Origin: Alphaproteobacteria bacterium
GTDB lineage: Bacteria > Pseudomonadota > Alphaproteobacteria > SMXS01
NCBI GenBank assembly: GCA_016124315.1
Contig: WGNW01000022.1
Location: 1 to 64,000 of the forward strand
DNA length: 64,000 nt
Reading direction: 5' to 3'
Shown: one piece after another, positions 7,199 to 15,680 of the stretch
How positions within the stretch are numbered: the stretch's first letter is position 1
Layout of the letters: each line of letters opens with the position of its first letter
Translations under genes and position numbers: made by a program
The notes under the pieces: generated by a model
Seen by the model: only the letters and a program-made list of their open reading frames with translations
Told to the model about the DNA's origin: nothing
Database searches by the model: none

Positions 7199-8284
7199 TC
7201 ACTTGCGGGCGACGAACCACACATTCAGCGGGTCGTGGGGCAGCACGCTGCGCTCGACCGACCGGAAGCCGGCCTCCCGCAGCATCCGTTCCGCCGTCTC
7301 CCAGCCCCACATGGTGCCGAGCCCCTCGCCGCCCTGCCCCAGCGAGATGGGCATGCAATGGTTGCAGGAGATCGCATAGAGCATGGCCGCCATCGGGAAG
7401 TCCATGTTGTTCTCCAGCCGCGCCGAGCCGCCGATGTCCTGCACCAGGTAGACGCCGCCGTCGCGCAACGCGCCGTGGATGCCGCGCACCAGCTGCTGCG
7501 GATGCTTCTGGTCGTGGATGGCGTCGAACGACGTGATGAGGTCGAACCGCTCGCTCTCGTCGTAGCCGGTGAGGTCGCGCACCTGGAAGGCGACGTTGCT
7601 CACCCCGGCCTGCCAGGCGGCGGCCTCGCCGTTGGCCAGGGCGTCCGGGCACAGATCGTAGCCGGTGAAGCGGCTGGCCGGGAAACGGGCGGCCAGCGCC
7701 ACCAGGGCGCCGCCGCTGCCGCAGCCCGCGTCCATCACGTCGATGCCACGGTCCAGCCGCGCCTCGAGATCGGGTGCCAGCGGCAGGATGTGCTCGAACA
7801 GGCCGGCCACCACCGTCTGCTCCGTATCCTCCGACATGAACTGGTGGAAACACGGGTAGTCGTCGTAGCGGGTTCCGTCACCCGTGCGGAAGCAGGCCAT
7901 GATCTGGTCCTGGATGGCTCCCATGATGGTCGGCACCTGAGCATAGACGGCGCTATTGCCCAGCGGCGCCCCGCGCACCAGGCAGGCGGCGCGTTCCGGC
8001 GGCAGGGCGTATCGGCCCGTCGCCGCATCGTAGTCGACGATCCGGCCGGTCACCATGGACGCCAGCCACTCGCGTACATAGCGCTCAGACAGCCCGGCCT
8101 TCGCGGCAATGTCCGCCGACGCGGCGGGCATCCCGCCGGCCATGACATCGAACAGGCCCAGCCGGTGCCCCAGGGACACCATCACGGTGACGGCTCCCGC
8201 GTTGATCGTCTCCATCAGCTGCGCCGAAAAGGCCTCGGCGGCCTGCTGGTCGAAAGGCGCGTCCACCGTTTCCATGAGCGTCAT
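7199..8284 (-). CDS. SAM-dependent methyltransferase with N-terminal winged helix (Rv2258c-like)
   Basis: A 361-residue protein. An N-terminal winged-helix-like domain (about 20-95; IAAKAGLSERYVREWLASM) is followed by a class I methyltransferase core with the SAM motif VMDAGCGSGGALVALA (about 175-190) and the acidic strand end YDLC. The pairing resembles the Rv2258c group, whose substrates are largely unknown. ATG 8284 is chosen because AGGAGGAG lies just upstream. It is divergent from the GlxA-type regulator, which may control it. Confidence 0.85.
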   Translation of the reverse strand: MTLMETVDAPFDQQAAEAFSAQLMETINAGAVTVMVSLGHRLGLFDVMAGGMPAASADIAAKAGLSERYVREWLASMVTGRIVDYDAATGRYALPPERAACLVRGAPLGNSAVYAQVPTIMGAIQDQIMACFRTGDGTRYDDYPCFHQFMSEDTEQTVVAGLFEHILPLAPDLEARLDRGIDVMDAGCGSGGALVALAARFPASRFTGYDLCPDALANGEAAAWQAGVSNVAFQVRDLTGYDESERFDLITSFDAIHDQKHPQQLVRGIHGALRDGGVYLVQDIGGSARLENNMDFPMAAMLYAISCNHCMPISLGQGGEGLGTMWGWETAERMLREAGFRSVERSVLPHDPLNVWFVARK

Positions 8285-8371
8285 GATCTCCTCCTCGCTC
8301 CGGTTTAAAGGGAGCGGCACCTTGCGCTGGCGCGGCCTAATCGTTAAGAGGGTGAAATGACGTTATAGAGG

Positions 8372-8388
8372 CGTTCATGCCATGAACG
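8372..8388. promoter_or_regulatory. Perfect palindrome over a start codon, probable operator
   Basis: CGTTCATG-C-CATGAACG is an exact inverted repeat with 8-base arms, and the ATG of the GlxA-type regulator (8382) lies in its right arm. It also sits between divergent genes. Autoregulation or translational control is a reasonable inference, but the protein that binds it is unknown. Confidence 0.5.
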
Positions 8389-9410
8389 ACCCCACCGTAC
8401 CGATCCGCGCCGCCATCCTCGCCCTGCCCGAGAGCACGGCCGCGGCGCTCTACGGACTCTACGACGTGCTGTCATCCTACGGCGAGATCTGGTCGTCCAT
8501 CACCGGCGAGGCCAGGGGACATGCCGGCTTCCGCGTCACGATCGTCGGTCCCACCAGCGAGCCGTTCCGCTGCTTCGGCGATATCCCCGTCTCGCCCCAC
8601 GCGTCCTTCGAGGCTTGCGACACCGCGGACGTCCTCCTCATCCCCGACGTCATGATGGATCTGGCCGCCGATCCGAGAGGCCGCTGGCCCGAGGCCTGCG
8701 CCCTGATCGCGCGCTGCCACGACGCGGGCACGACGATCTGTACCGTGTGTACCGGCTCGGTGCTGCTGGCCGACACCGGCCTGCTGGACGGCAGGGACGC
8801 AACCACCTACTGGGGCTGCACCCGGATGTTCGGCGCCCACTTCCCGGCGGTGAAGCTGAAGGCCGAGCGGATGCTGGTCGCCGCGGATCCGGACCACCGC
8901 ATCGTGACCGCCGGCGGCTCTTCGGCCTGGCAGGACATGGCGCTCTATCTCATCAGCCGCTTTTGCGGCCAGACCGAGGCGGTGAAGGCCGCCAAGGTGT
9001 TCCTGCTCGGCGACCACAGCGAAGGGCAGCTGCCTTACGCGGCCATGATCAAGCCGCGCCAGCACGGCGACGCCGCCATCGCCGCCAGTCAGGAATGGAT
9101 CGCCAGCCACTACGAGTCCGCGAATCCGGTCGCCCGGATGATGGAGCGGTCCGGGCTTTCGGAACGCACCTTCAAGCGCCGGTTCCGTGCCGCGACCGGC
9201 TTCACGCCGGTGGAATACGTCCAGACCCTGCGGATCGAGGAAGCCAAGCAGTACCTGGAAACGACCGACCTCAACATCGACGAGATCGGCGAGAAGGTGG
9301 GCTACAGCGACCCGGCGTTCTTCCGCCGTCTGTTCAAGCGGCAGAGCGGCACGAGCCCCGCGGCCTACCGCCAGCGCTACGCTGCCAGCGCTATCACCGC
9401 CGGCATCTAG
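8382..9410 (+). CDS. GlxA-family transcriptional regulator (DJ-1/PfpI + AraC HTH)
   Basis: A 342-residue regulator. The N-terminal half is a DJ-1/PfpI amidase-like domain with the nucleophile-elbow region CTGSVLLADTGLLDG (about 122-140). The C-terminal 90 residues form an AraC-type double helix-turn-helix (SGLSERTFKRRFRAATGFTP, then IDEIGEKVGYSDPAFFRRLF). The DJ-1 part usually senses a small molecule. The divergent neighbour is a methyltransferase. A perfect palindrome covers the start codon. Confidence 0.92.
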   Translation: MNDPTVPIRAAILALPESTAAALYGLYDVLSSYGEIWSSITGEARGHAGFRVTIVGPTSEPFRCFGDIPVSPHASFEACDTADVLLIPDVMMDLAADPRGRWPEACALIARCHDAGTTICTVCTGSVLLADTGLLDGRDATTYWGCTRMFGAHFPAVKLKAERMLVAADPDHRIVTAGGSSAWQDMALYLISRFCGQTEAVKAAKVFLLGDHSEGQLPYAAMIKPRQHGDAAIAASQEWIASHYESANPVARMMERSGLSERTFKRRFRAATGFTPVEYVQTLRIEEAKQYLETTDLNIDEIGEKVGYSDPAFFRRLFKRQSGTSPAAYRQRYAASAITAGI

Positions 9411-9490
9411 ATTTCCCTTCACGCGCGCAGATTCCGATGGTTACATGTGGCTCCGCGCGTGGGGACGCCCGGCTGAAAGGGGAAGACAAC

Positions 9491-10075
9491 ATGACCGCAC
9501 CCAATGACCACGAAGTCGTTTCCGTTTATCCGTACACCGACGAACAGCTCGACCGCCTGATGACCGACGCGCGCGAATGCGTGCTGATGTGGGCCACGCA
9601 GGACAGCTGGCCGGTGGGCGTCTATCATTCCTTCGTCTGGCGCAACGGCCGCATCTGGCTGACTTTCGCCGCCCATCGGCACCGCGCCGCCGCCATCCGT
9701 CGCAATCCCAAGGTCGCGGTCGCTGTCAGCGGCGTCGCGGGCCGCTCGCCGGACTGTCCGATGGGCTCGGCGACCGCCAAGGGCATCGGCGTCTTCCACG
9801 ACGACGACGCGACCAAGGCGTGGTTCTACAGGGCCCTTGCCGACAAGTCCTACCCGGACGACAAGGCCCGCGCCGACCGGTTCACGGAGACGCTGGATTC
9901 GCCGATGCGCACCATTCTCGAGGTCATTCCCACGAAGTGGATCACCTTCGATTCCGGCAAGTCGGCACGCCACATGGAGGGCACGCTCAACGACAACGAA
10001 CTGGGTCCGCGGCTCACCTCGGATGCTCAGCGGCTCAACCGCATGCGCCACGACCGCGGCCTCGGCGACCGCTAG
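9491..10075 (+). CDS. Pyridoxamine 5'-phosphate oxidase-like (split barrel, F420/FMN-type) protein
   Basis: A 194-residue protein with the split-barrel pattern: a helix at the start (YTDEQLDRLMTDARECVLMW), then HSFVWRNGRIWLTFAAHRHRAAAIRRNPKVAVAVSG (given here by position, about 45-85). Proteins of this type bind FMN, F420 or haem and include oxidoreductases and detoxifying enzymes, so the cofactor cannot be decided. ATG 9491 follows a GGGGAAG site. A strong bidirectional terminator follows. Confidence 0.78.
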   Translation: MTAPNDHEVVSVYPYTDEQLDRLMTDARECVLMWATQDSWPVGVYHSFVWRNGRIWLTFAAHRHRAAAIRRNPKVAVAVSGVAGRSPDCPMGSATAKGIGVFHDDDATKAWFYRALADKSYPDDKARADRFTETLDSPMRTILEVIPTKWITFDSGKSARHMEGTLNDNELGPRLTSDAQRLNRMRHDRGLGDR

Positions 10076-10086
10076 GACGGCGCCCC

Positions 10087-10126
10087 AAAAAAATCCGGCC
10101 CCTGTAATGGGGCCGGATTTCTTTTT
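10087..10126. terminator. Bidirectional intrinsic terminator
   Basis: A 12-bp stem (AAATCCGGCCCC at 10091-10102 with GGGGCCGGATTT at 10109-10120) and a 6-base loop. TTTTT follows on the plus side and an A run precedes it, giving a T tract on the minus strand. It separates the convergent genes ending at 10075 and 10167. Confidence 0.93.
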
Positions 10127-10166
10127 GGCGACAGAGGCCGGTCACGCCGGCCTCCGATTTTCGCTG

Positions 10167-11618
10167 CTATTGCAGGCTAGCCGTGGCCGTGCCGGGCGCC
10201 ACCAGGATACAGCTGACCTTGCCGCGCTTGAGCGCCGCGCAGGCCTGTTGCGCCTCGCTGCGGCTGTTGAAGCCCACCAACCGCGAGCGGTAGAGCTGGC
10301 GCTTGCCGCCGGCGGACGACACCTGCGCCGACACATGGTCCATGGTGTCGGAGAGTTTCGACAGAATCTTGTGGGCGAAGTTCACCGCCGCCGACCGGCG
10401 GCTGAACGCGCCAACCTGCACAGCCCAGCCGGATACCGCCGGAAGCAGGCCGTCGTCGTCGTCCGCCAGGGACGCGGTCTCGACCGAGGCCTGATCGCTC
10501 GCGGTGTCCTCCGCCTGGTCCACGCTCTCTGTGGTCTGCAGGCTCACCACATGGGCATGGGGGGTGTCGTCGCTGTCGCCGAATCCCGCGACCTTCACGG
10601 GCACGACCTTGTGTTCGGCCGGCCCGGCGGCGGCTGCGGCGATCGCCTTGGCGGCGGCGGGCGCGGCCGTGGCGGCCACCGCCTTCGAGCCCACGGCTGG
10701 CGCCAGCTTGACGTACTGCACCTCGGGCCGCTCCGGCTTGGCAGCCAGCGCGAAGCTCGCATCCATGAGGTCGGCCATATGCGCGTCGCGCAGCTTGGCG
10801 CTGCGGCCGCCGAACACCACGCCAACCAGCCGGACGCCGTGCCGTTCGGCGGCGGCGAGCAAGTTGAACCCCGAGGCGCCGATATAGCCCGTCTTGATGC
10901 CGTCGGCGCCCTTGTAGTTCTCGACGAAGCGGTTGTGGGTGGTCAGCGTCTTGTCGCCGTACTTGAAGCTGCGCGTGGCGAAATAGGCGTAGTAGTCCGG
11001 GAAATCGCGGTGGATGGCGACGCCGAGCACCGCCATGTCCCGCGGCGTCGATACCTGCTCCTTGTCGGGCAGGCCGGACGCGTTGCGGTAGAGGGTATGC
11101 CGCATGCCGAGCTCGCGCGCCTTCGCCGTCATCAGCATGGCGAAGTTGTCCTCGGTGCCGCCAATCGCTTCGGCCAGAACCGACGCCACGTCGTTGGCCG
11201 ACTTGGTGACGATCGCCAGAATGGCGTTCTCTACCGTAATGGTCGAGCCGACCGGCAGCCACAGCTTGCTCGGCTCGCGCGTCGACGCGTGCTGGGAAAC
11301 CTTGAGCGGCGTATCGAGAGACAGACGGCCGTCGCGCAGCGCCTCGAAGGTCAGGTACAAGGTCATGACCTTGGTCATGGACGCCGGAAAGAGTTCCTCG
11401 TCGGGATTCTTCGCGTAAAGAACCTCGCCGGTGGCCTCGTTGATAACAATCGCGCCAGTTTCGTACGGCGAAGCGACAGTCTTGGAGTGACTTTTGTGGG
11501 TCCGGGCATCGGCGGGAGGCGCGACCGCGAACCCTGCGCTCAGCAGAGCCGCCAGAATAACGATGTTCGCGCCAGCGAATGTATTTGCAACACGACGCCT
11601 GAATGCTTCAAAGAGCAT
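10167..11618 (-). CDS. D-alanyl-D-alanine carboxypeptidase with C-terminal SPOR domain
   Basis: A 483-residue periplasmic penicillin-binding protein of the DacA/DacF type (peptidase S11), which trims the terminal D-Ala of peptidoglycan stem peptides. It has a signal peptide (about 1-38), SxxK as S80-MTK, SxN as S140-A-N and KTG at 242-244. A long Ala/Asp-rich linker leads to a C-terminal SPOR domain (about 405-480; WAVQVGAFSRRSAAVNFA), which binds denuded glycan at division sites. ATG 11618 follows GGGAGGT. All catalytic motifs are intact. Confidence 0.93.
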   Translation of the reverse strand: MLFEAFRRRVANTFAGANIVILAALLSAGFAVAPPADARTHKSHSKTVASPYETGAIVINEATGEVLYAKNPDEELFPASMTKVMTLYLTFEALRDGRLSLDTPLKVSQHASTREPSKLWLPVGSTITVENAILAIVTKSANDVASVLAEAIGGTEDNFAMLMTAKARELGMRHTLYRNASGLPDKEQVSTPRDMAVLGVAIHRDFPDYYAYFATRSFKYGDKTLTTHNRFVENYKGADGIKTGYIGASGFNLLAAAERHGVRLVGVVFGGRSAKLRDAHMADLMDASFALAAKPERPEVQYVKLAPAVGSKAVAATAAPAAAKAIAAAAAGPAEHKVVPVKVAGFGDSDDTPHAHVVSLQTTESVDQAEDTASDQASVETASLADDDDGLLPAVSGWAVQVGAFSRRSAAVNFAHKILSKLSDTMDHVSAQVSSAGGKRQLYRSRLVGFNSRSEAQQACAALKRGKVSCILVAPGTATASLQ

Positions 11619-11809
11619 TCCGTACCTCCCTTCAGACTGCCCAACTCCTGAGCCCATTGATGATCTTTGGAGAGTCCGATGTTTTGCGCGTCAGTGCAAG
11701 CTAAAGTTAAAGTCAAGACTCAGAATAGATCATATTTTCGCCATTTCTCGAAGGGGATACGGTACGGGGGGCCGTTTCGCGGTAGGTGAGTGCGCCGTCC
11801 GGCCGCGGT

Positions 11810-12256
11810 CTAGGCGCGGAATGCGCCCATGTCGCGCTTGGGCCACAGGAAGTGAAGGCGGGTGCGGTGAATCAGCCAGCGTCCGTCGCGCTTGCGGTAT
11901 TCGTCGTCGTAGATGCCGAACAGGATGAGCGGGTTTTCCGTTCCCTCCGCGACGCGCAGGTCCAGAAGGTACCATCGGCCGGTGGCGCGGTCGCCCGACG
12001 TCAGGACGATCGCCGGATTGGTCACCGCGTGCATCACGTTGAAGGCGCCGCCATAGCGCGACATGAAATGACGGTAATTGGCGTGGATGGCTTCGCGGCC
12101 GACCCAGTCGCCGCCATAGCCGGGCCCGAACTCGCAGACCGCGTCTTCCGTGAACAGGTTAGCCAGCCTGTCCACCTCGCCGCCGTCGTAGTAGTGCGAA
12201 TACAGGTGCCGGAGCGTCCTGATCTCTTCCAGCGCCAGCAGGTCGTCTTCTGTCAT
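11810..12256 (-). CDS. SnoaL-like (NTF2-fold) protein
   Basis: A 148-residue single-domain protein with the SnoaL-like layout: an N-terminal helix (LLALEEIRTLRHLYSHYYDGG), the FTEDAVCEF turn, and later strands ending DGRWLIHRTRLHFLWP. It may be a dehydratase, isomerase or binding protein. ATG 12256 is preceded by GGGGAGG. It is divergent from the Nudix gene with a perfect inverted repeat between them. Confidence 0.82.
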   Translation of the reverse strand: MTEDDLLALEEIRTLRHLYSHYYDGGEVDRLANLFTEDAVCEFGPGYGGDWVGREAIHANYRHFMSRYGGAFNVMHAVTNPAIVLTSGDRATGRWYLLDLRVAEGTENPLILFGIYDDEYRKRDGRWLIHRTRLHFLWPKRDMGAFRA

Positions 12257-12321
12257 CCCGCCTCCCCTTCGCCCGCCATCATCCGCGCCCGGGCGCCGGA
12301 CGCAACCCATTTCGTGCACGC

Positions 12322-12340
12322 GTGAAGGTGAATGCTTCAC
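12322..12340. promoter_or_regulatory. Inverted repeat in a divergent promoter region
   Basis: GTGAAG-N7-CTTCAC is a perfect dyad about 65 bases from the SnoaL start (12256) and 52 bases from the Nudix start (12392). A role as operator for one or both genes is an inference. Confidence 0.35.
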
Positions 12341-12391
12341 TTCCCGCGCCGGATTTGGCAGGTTGATCCGCAAAAAAGGAGCCGACCGGAC

Positions 12392-13018
12392 ATGAACTTT
12401 ACCTTCGACGACATCCTGCGCGAGCAGGTGGCCTCCAACCTCGCGGCATTCGAGCATCAGCAGATCGACGGCGAGGGCATGCGCCATGCCGCCGTGGCGT
12501 TGACCGTGATCGCCGGCGACACGCCGGAGGACGGCGCGGCCATGCTGCTGACGAGGCGCACGTCGAAGCTCAACAAGCATGCTGGCCAATGGGCGCTTCC
12601 GGGCGGCCGGGTCGATCCGGGCGAGGCCCCCTACGACGCCGCCCTGCGGGAGATGCGCGAGGAGATCAACCTCGAACTGGACGAGAGCGCGTTTCTCGGC
12701 CGCCTCGACGACATCTCGTCGCGCTCCGGCTACGTCATCTCACCCTATGTGTTCTGGGCCCACGACCTGTCGGCCATGGCTCCCAACCCGGACGAGGTCG
12801 CCTCGATCCACCGCATTCCGCTCGGCCTGTTCGGCGGCGTCGACGCGGTGCAGTTCATCGAGGTGGAAGGCCAGACGGAGAAGCTGCTGCGTCTCCAGCT
12901 CGGGCCCCACCGGATCCACGCGCCCACGGGCGCCTTCCTGCTCCAGCTCTGGGAGGTCGGCGTCCATGGGCGTCCCACCCGGGTCCGGCACCACCTGCAG
13001 CCGGACTGGGCGAAGTAG
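12392..13018 (+). CDS. Nudix hydrolase (CoA-diphosphatase-like)
   Basis: A 208-residue Nudix protein. The Nudix box is complete: GGRVDPGEAPYDAALREMRE followed by EINLEL (about 75-100), with the G-x5-E-x7-REUxEExxU spacing that binds Mg2+ and cleaves nucleoside-diphosphate bonds. The preceding LLTRRTSKLNKHAGQWALPGG resembles CoA-pyrophosphatase-type members (LxxRTxxLxxHxGQ), though the substrate is not proven. ATG 12392 is preceded by AAAGGAG. Confidence 0.88.
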   Translation: MNFTFDDILREQVASNLAAFEHQQIDGEGMRHAAVALTVIAGDTPEDGAAMLLTRRTSKLNKHAGQWALPGGRVDPGEAPYDAALREMREEINLELDESAFLGRLDDISSRSGYVISPYVFWAHDLSAMAPNPDEVASIHRIPLGLFGGVDAVQFIEVEGQTEKLLRLQLGPHRIHAPTGAFLLQLWEVGVHGRPTRVRHHLQPDWAK

Positions 13019-13026
13019 GTCCGGGA

Positions 13027-13419
13027 TCAGACCGCGACCGATTCCCGGTCGAGCACGTCGTCGCGGACGGAGTTGGCCAGTGCTGCGACCTCGGCGATGT
13101 CGGCCTCGGAGACGCCGAGTTCGCGAAGGGTCTCTCCCAGGTTCTCGATGACCGCGTCCACATGGCTGTCGTTCAGCCCCTGCGCCACCAGGTGGCGGTG
13201 TCCCTCGCGCATCGCCTTGCCGGTGTAGCCGTTGGGGCCGCCGGTCACCATGGTCAGAAAGCCGCGCTGCTTTGCCCGCTGGCGCTCCATGTCCACGCCG
13301 TCGAAAAAGCGCCGGATGCGGTCGTCCGCCAGCACCTTGCCATAGAACGCGTCGACCGCCGCCTTGATGGCGGGCGCCCCGCCAAGCCGCTTGTAGAGAG
13401 AGTCCACCTGTTCCTCCAT
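13027..13419 (-). CDS. Group I truncated haemoglobin (trHbN-like)
   Basis: A 130-residue globin. The proximal His is H74 (MREGHRHL). Distal residues typical of group I members are present: B10 Tyr26 (DAFYGKVL) and Gln51 (AKQRGF), the pocket that supports nitric-oxide dioxygenation in mycobacterial trHbN. The start at 13419 lies beside a palindrome matching the NsrR box, and the divergent gene encodes an NsrR-like repressor. NO detoxification is the most likely job, inferred from this pairing. No clear Shine-Dalgarno precedes the ATG. Confidence 0.9.
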   Translation of the reverse strand: MEEQVDSLYKRLGGAPAIKAAVDAFYGKVLADDRIRRFFDGVDMERQRAKQRGFLTMVTGGPNGYTGKAMREGHRHLVAQGLNDSHVDAVIENLGETLRELGVSEADIAEVAALANSVRDDVLDRESVAV

Positions 13420-13442
13420 TTGATGTATAATATATACATCTT
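13420..13442. promoter_or_regulatory. NsrR-type operator
   Basis: TTGATGTATAATATATACAT followed by CTT holds the inverted repeat GATGTATA-N3-TATACATC. It closely matches the known NsrR consensus (AAGATGYATTTNAAATRCATCTT). It overlaps the start region of the truncated haemoglobin gene and lies about 60 bases before the Rrf2 gene, so it can serve both. Confidence 0.8.
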
Positions 13443-13499
13443 TAAGTGGACCGCGGCGGAAGGTCAAATGGGTATCTTCCGCCAGACGAGGATGCTGTC

Positions 13500-13955
13500 A
13501 TGCGCCTGACGCAACACACCGACTATGCACTGCGCGTCCTGATCCATGTGGGGCTGAAGCGCGGAGGCACCTCAACAATCCGGGAGATCGCGGAAAGCTA
13601 CGGCATCTCGCGCAATCACCTGATGAAGGTGGCGCACGAACTCGGAAAGCTGGGACTGATCGTGCCGACCCGCGGCCGGGGCGGCGGCCTGGCGCTCGCC
13701 GCCCCGCCCGAAAGCCTCAACGTCGGCGACGTCGTCCGCCAGATGGAGGAGAGCTTTGCCCTCGTGGAATGCTTCAAGGGCGCGGACAACACCTGCCCGC
13801 TCGCCGGGCTGTGCCGGCTCGAGCGGGCGCTGGGCCACGCCCTGCAGGCCTTCCTGAACGCGCTCGACGGCCTGACCGTCGCCGATCTCCTGTCCAACCA
13901 GGCCGCGCTGGCCGACCGGCTGGGAATCGCTCCGGCGAGCGGCGATCCCGCATGA
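13500..13955 (+). CDS. nsrR: Rrf2-family nitric-oxide-sensing repressor, NsrR-like
   Basis: A 151-residue Rrf2 regulator. It starts MRLTQHTDYALRVLIHVGL, has the helix-turn-helix IREIAESYGISRNHLMKV and the wing RGRGGGLALA. The three Cys that hold the Fe-S cluster in NsrR are at 91, 99 and 105 (ECF, TCP, LCR), and the Asp near residue 8 is kept. An NsrR-type operator and a divergent group I haemoglobin support an NO-response role. ATG 13500 has GAGG 8 bases upstream. Confidence 0.9.
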   Translation: MRLTQHTDYALRVLIHVGLKRGGTSTIREIAESYGISRNHLMKVAHELGKLGLIVPTRGRGGGLALAAPPESLNVGDVVRQMEESFALVECFKGADNTCPLAGLCRLERALGHALQAFLNALDGLTVADLLSNQAALADRLGIAPASGDPA

Positions 13956-14042
13956 CCATGGTAATTTGAGGTGCGGAACGAATCTAACTCAGCTATGCTG
14001 ACCTACTTCAGCACCCAAGCCCCCTCAAGCTGATGTGCTGAC

Positions 14043-14082
14043 GGTTGGACGGGGTACGTCTGCAGCGTCGCCCCGTCCAACC
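14043..14082. terminator. Long-stem hairpin between convergent genes
   Basis: GGTTGGACGGGG (14043-14054) pairs exactly with CCCCGTCCAACC (14071-14082) around a 16-base loop. It lies between the convergent ends of the NsrR-like gene (13955) and the YdcH gene (14092). No T tract follows on either strand, so intrinsic termination would be weak. Confidence 0.5.
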
Positions 14083-14091
14083 CCCTCGATC

Positions 14092-14328
14092 CTACCGGTG
14101 AAGCATCTCGGCGATTTCGTCCTTCAGGGCGAGGCGGTGCTTCTTCAGGTCTTCGAGGCGCGGGTCGTCAGCGGCCTCGACGCCTGCCTCGATGCGATGA
14201 ATCTCCCTGTTCACCGTGTGATACTGCTCCGCCCGATGGGCGAAGTGCTCGTTCGACGTCTTGAGTGCATGCAGCTTCTCCCGGAATTCCGGAAACTCGT
14301 CAGCAAGCTCGTGGGGAACGTGTGTCAT
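14092..14328 (-). CDS. YdcH/DUF465 family protein
   Basis: A 78-residue, highly charged helical protein (FPEFREKLHALKTSNEHFAH, then EIHRIEAGVEAADDPRLEDL and LKKHRLALKDEI). This is the DUF465/YdcH pattern: two amphipathic helices forming a small coiled hairpin. The function is unknown; alphaproteobacteria often carry several copies. It is complete at the family's usual length. Confidence 0.85.
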   Translation of the reverse strand: MTHVPHELADEFPEFREKLHALKTSNEHFAHRAEQYHTVNREIHRIEAGVEAADDPRLEDLKKHRLALKDEIAEMLHR

Positions 14329-14463
14329 GGCCTTCTCCTGTGCCTGTATCGCCAGCCAAGCCTTTAACGGTCCGAGGCAGCCGAGAAATTGACCTGGCGC
14401 AATGGCCCCGAACCACTGATCTGATTCTATGGCGGTACGATGTCAATCGCGCTAGGCTGAGAT

Positions 14464-14787
14464 ATGGATACGACCACGGACATTGCGGAAGCCCTGCGGG
14501 CGCGCCTCGCGCAGCTCACCAAGCGGGTCGAGCAGCTCGACGAGGATTTGCGCCAGCCGCTCAATGCGGATTTTGCCGAACAGGCCACCGACATGGAGTC
14601 CGGCGAGGCGATGGAAGCCCTGGAAGAATCCAGCCGCAACGAGATCGCCCAGATTCTCGCCGCCCTCCACCGGATCGAGGAGGGCAGCTACGGCACCTGC
14701 GCCAGTTGCGGCGCCGATATCGCCAAGGCGCGGCTTCGCGCCGTTCCCTACGCCATCCAGTGCATCGACTGCGCCAGGGGCGGCTGA
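14464..14787 (+). CDS. TraR/DksA-family zinc-finger protein
   Basis: A 107-residue protein with an N-terminal coiled coil (about 5-70) and a C-terminal C4 zinc finger: CASCGAD (about 80-86) and CIDCARGG near the end. Members bind the RNA polymerase secondary channel like DksA, or are short relatives with unclear targets. It is shorter than DksA (about 150 residues), so I do not call it dksA. The start at 14464 gives the normal coiled-coil beginning. Confidence 0.88.
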   Translation: MDTTTDIAEALRARLAQLTKRVEQLDEDLRQPLNADFAEQATDMESGEAMEALEESSRNEIAQILAALHRIEEGSYGTCASCGADIAKARLRAVPYAIQCIDCARGG

Positions 14788-14945
14788 GGCTCGGGCCTCC
14801 TTCTCCATGCAGCGGCAGGCTCCTTCGGGCGACACAACGGTCGGGCCGCGACCGAAACGGTCATTTGCGTAATCCGGGGAATCGCCTAAATCTAGAGCGG
14901 GCCTAGGGCGGGGGGGCAGTGGCGCAACACCAAGGAGAGCCTGAT

Positions 14946-15665
14946 ATGAAACTCGCGCGGCACCCTGTCGGAGCAGCAGCCCTCGCAATTGCCCTGGCGG
15001 CCGGCATGGCGACCACAAGCCTCGTCGACACACGCCCGGCCCATGCGGCCTCGCTCTCCGACGCGCAGGAACTGGTCGCTTCGGCCAAGTACGCCTTCGA
15101 CGATCTGGTCGACCAGGGCACCAATGCGACCATCCGCGCCCTGCTCAAGGACGCCAAGGGCGTGATGATCTTCCCGTCCGTCATCAAGGGCGCAGTCGGC
15201 ATCGGCGGCGAAGGCGGCAGCGGCGTGCTGCTGGTCCGCGGCCCGGACGGCACCTGGAGCTATCCGGCCTTCTATCACATGGGCTCGATTAGCCTGGGCT
15301 TTCAGCTAGGCGGCCAGGAAACCCGCTTCCTGCTGATCCTGATGACCGACAACGCGGTGCAGAAGGTGATGACAGGCGACACCCAGCTGGGCGGCGACCT
15401 GAGCGCCGTGGCCGTGGAGTCCGGCATCGACAAGTCCACCGGCACCACCACGGGAAGGCGCGATATCTACTACCACGCGGAGACCGAGGGCGGGCTGTTC
15501 GCCGGCGTCAGCATCGAGGGGTCGCGTATCAAGTCCCGCAACAAGATGGCGTCGAAATACTACGGCTACGTCGTCACGCCGCGCGATATCGTCATCGAGC
15601 GGCGGGTTTCCAACCCCCAGGCCGAAGAACTGCGGACCGCCGTCGCCAGCCAGTCCGGCATCTGA
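14946..15665 (+). CDS. SYLF (Ysc84) domain lipid-binding-like secreted protein
   Basis: A 239-residue protein with a signal peptide (1-34, ending RPAHA) and a SYLF domain from about residue 40. Diagnostic segments are AKGVMIFPSVIKGAVGIGGE, GPDGTWSYPAFYHMGSISLG and FQLGGQ. Eukaryotic SYLF domains bind phosphoinositides; bacterial secreted members are poorly understood envelope proteins. ATG 14946 follows AAGGAGA. It is convergent with the sulfhydrylase gene only 15 bases away. Confidence 0.88.
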   Translation: MKLARHPVGAAALAIALAAGMATTSLVDTRPAHAASLSDAQELVASAKYAFDDLVDQGTNATIRALLKDAKGVMIFPSVIKGAVGIGGEGGSGVLLVRGPDGTWSYPAFYHMGSISLGFQLGGQETRFLLILMTDNAVQKVMTGDTQLGGDLSAVAVESGIDKSTGTTTGRRDIYYHAETEGGLFAGVSIEGSRIKSRNKMASKYYGYVVTPRDIVIERRVSNPQAEELRTAVASQSGI

Positions 15666-15680
15666 ACCGGCGGCCCGGGC

